From assembly GCF_036320965.1 (NCBI RefSeq), contig NC_092231.1, positions 26,350,894-26,414,893 on the forward strand: DNA of 64,000 bases, in the 5' to 3' direction. The position numbers were made by a program, and so were the translations under genes. Source of the DNA: Panulirus ornatus (taxonomy: Eukaryota > Arthropoda > Malacostraca > Decapoda > Palinuridae). The notes beneath the pieces were generated by a model. It made no database searches. It had not been told where the DNA came from and saw nothing but the letters and a program-made list of their open reading frames with translations. This document shows, in pieces, positions 61,893 through 64,000 of the stretch. Position 1 is the stretch's first letter. Every line of letters starts with the position of its first letter.

Positions 61893-64000
61893 CTATTTTA
61901 CTTGATCACCATTTACAGTGTTAGTGAGTTAGTGCAGGGAACAGATGAAGAAAGGTCAAATTCGCTCACACTCAAGTCTCTAGCTATGTGTAATGCACCC
62001 AAACCAAAACTCCCTATCCACATCCAGGCCCCACAGACCTTACCATGGTTTACCCAGACCACTTCTCCTGGCCAGTACGTCGACCCCGGTATACCACATC
62101 GTTCCAACTTACTCTATCCCTTGCACAACTTTCACCCTCCATGTTCAGGCCCCGATCACTTCAAAAAAAAAAAGAAAAATCACTCCAGTCTTCCATCTCC
62201 AGTTTGGTCCCTCCACTACTGCCGCACATATCCTCTTTGTCAACCTCTCCTCACTCATTCTCTCCATATCTTCAAACCTTTTCAACACACCCTCTTCACC
62301 TCTTTCATCTACACACTTTATTACCACACATCTTTCTTACCCTTATATTATTTACTCGGTCAAACCACCTCACACCACATATTGTCCTCAGACATTTCAT
62401 TTCTAATGTATCCATCCTCCCCCGCTCACTCATATATATAGCCCATGCTTCGCATCAGTGTGATATTGTTGGGACTACTTTACCTTCAAACATACCCATT
62501 TTTGCCTTCCCAGAAAACGTTCTCTCTTTCCATGCATTCTTCAATGTTTCCAGACCTTCCGCTTTCATGGTTCCATTCACTGCCATGGCCACTCCCAGGT
62601 ATCTAAAACACTTCCTTTTCTCTAGTTCTTCTCCACTCAAATTCACATCCCAACTAACCTGTCCCTCAACACTGCTAAACCTAATAAGCTTGTTTTTACC
62701 CACGTTTACTCAGAACTTTCTCTTTTTACACACTTTTTCAAACTCGGTTATCAACTCTGCAGTTTCTAACTCAAATCAGCCACCGGTGCTGTATTGTCAG
62801 CAAACAACAACTGACTCATTTCTCACGCCCTCTCACCCCCTGCAGACTGCATATTCACCCCCCACCCCCCCTCTCCAGACTCTCACATGTACCACAATCA
62901 CCATCCCATCCATGAATGAATTAAACAACCATGGTGACATCACACACCCCTGCTTCAGACTGACCTTCACTTGGAACTACTCATTCGGCTCTTTTCCTTC
63001 TTGTGCATATGCCTTACACCCTTGATACAGACTTCTAATTACTTCTAGCAGCTTTCCTCCCACACCATGTATTCTTAAGACCTTCCACGAGGCATCTCTG
63101 CCAACCTTATCATATGCTTTCTTCAGATCCTTAGATTCTACATACAAATCCATTTCTCTTAAATGTTTCTTGCATACATTCTTCAAAGCAAACACCTGAT
63201 CCATACATCCTCTACCACTTCTAAAACCACGCTGCTCCTCCCCAAGCTGATGCTCTTCATCCTCTCAGTCATTATTCTCCCGTACAAATTGCCTGGTATA
63301 TTCAACAAACGTATACCTTTGTAGTTTGAACAATCACCTTTGTCCTTCTTGCATTTATACAGTGGCATTATACATGCATCCTGCCAGTCCTCAGGCACCT
63401 CACCGTGATCCATAGATACACTGAAGATACTAACTAACCAATCAGCAACACAGTCAACCCTTTTCGTAAGAAACCCAACAGTTGTACCACCCACTCCAGC
63501 CACCTTGCCACTTTTCATCTTACTTAAGACTTTCACCACCTCATTTCTCTTCACCAAACCACGTTTCGTGACTTTCTCACATCGCATACCACCCCGACCC
63601 AAACACCCTACATCTGCCAACTTATCATCGAACACATTCATCAGTCCTTCAGAATACTCACCCCCAATCTCCTCCATCATTATCTGTTACCACTTCCCCC
63701 TTTGCCCCATTCAACGATGTTGCCCACATGTTTTCTTGCTTTTCGGATATATTTTAAACTCCTTCCAAAGCATCTTATTCTCTCTATAGTTTACTGATAC
63801 TAGCTCACCCCAATTCTCATTTGCCTCCTTTTTCCATTCCTGCGCCTTCCTCTTGATCTCCTGCCGCTTTCTCCTATGCGCCTCCCAATCATTTGCACTT
63901 CTTCCCTGTACGCCCAAACGCCTTTCTTGTCTCTTTCAGGTAGCAACTTTACTTCTTCATCCCACAATTCACTACCCTTTCTAATCTGCCCACCCCCTAC
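61893..64000 (-). mobile_element. Diverged long LINE-A copy (A16), continues past the window
   Basis: On the minus strand, from right to left: a linker with QEIKRKAQEWKKEANENWGE (63711-63917), EVVKVLSKMKSGKVAGVGG (63490-63560), HGEVPEDWQDACIMPLYK (63340-63410), NYKGIRLLNIPGNLYGR, MDQVFALKNVCKKH (63160-63204), YVESKDLKKAYDKVGRD (motif A, with Ser-Lys before the Asp), QGCVMSPW near 62950, SQLLFADNTAP for motif C (about 62790-62820, FADD changed to FADN), RYLGVAMAVNGTMKAE (62560-62610), a C-terminal [20 protein letters not shown], and a shortened 3' UTR ending near 61895. Several frameshifts and an A-run-like insertion at 62162-62178 (plus strand) show decay. The 5' end lies beyond 64000. Confidence 0.88.

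Overview
The window looks like gene-poor eukaryotic DNA, most likely from an arthropod and probably a decapod crustacean. The evidence is indirect. There is a 2.8-kb interstitial array built on the arthropod-type telomere pentamer (CCTAA/TTAGG). Dinucleotide tracts ((TA)n, (GA)n, (CA)n) are very dense. Many degenerate minisatellites are present, and decayed non-LTR retrotransposons of two lineages recur. I found no host protein-coding gene that I could support. Most long open frames are translated microsatellites, translated minisatellites whose period is a multiple of three, or retrotransposon pieces.

The main mobile component is one LINE family, called LINE-A here, with an APE-type endonuclease plus reverse transcriptase and an RTE-like C-terminus. 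It occurs as about sixteen fragments in both orientations. The best copy (29532-31735) has a reverse-transcriptase frame broken by what looks like one lost base. Its endonuclease end is represented by the oppositely oriented fragment at 31843-32323. Diverged long copies lie at 45661-47790, 48957-50990 and 61893-64000. A short derivative joins the LINE-A 5' leader to its 3' tail (5616-5852 and 19990-20235). Remnants of a second, CR1/Jockey-like LINE lie at 20985-21585, 34620-35665, 42330-42790 and 42940-44180.

Tandem repeats fill much of the rest: a degenerate ~21-24-bp array (490-1745), a GT-rich array (7930-8800), a 37-bp array with higher-order structure (10185-11400), the telomere-like 30-bp satellite (14578-17390), and 31-, 44-, 49-, 29- and 40-bp arrays further right.

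The most unusual signal is a dispersed family, called FB21 here, found at 13 loci. Each copy has ~21-bp units related to GTACGACCCTTGAGCACGAC on one side of a conserved core and the reverse complement of those units on the other side. The core is itself palindromic (GGGTATGATGGCCTGGCC facing GGCCAGGCCATCATACCC). This looks like a foldback element with minisatellite arms. A separate element with ~165-bp inverted arms between two (TA)n tracts (40122-40468, with a single-arm copy at 26312-26498) contains a hammerhead-ribozyme-like core.

A recurring layout is that LINE-A pieces, the short derivative, a tRNA-like SINE head and the inverted element all end exactly at (TA)n tracts. Either these elements use (TA)n as tail and target, or the tracts are recombination or assembly joints. 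Sequence inspection alone cannot decide between these.
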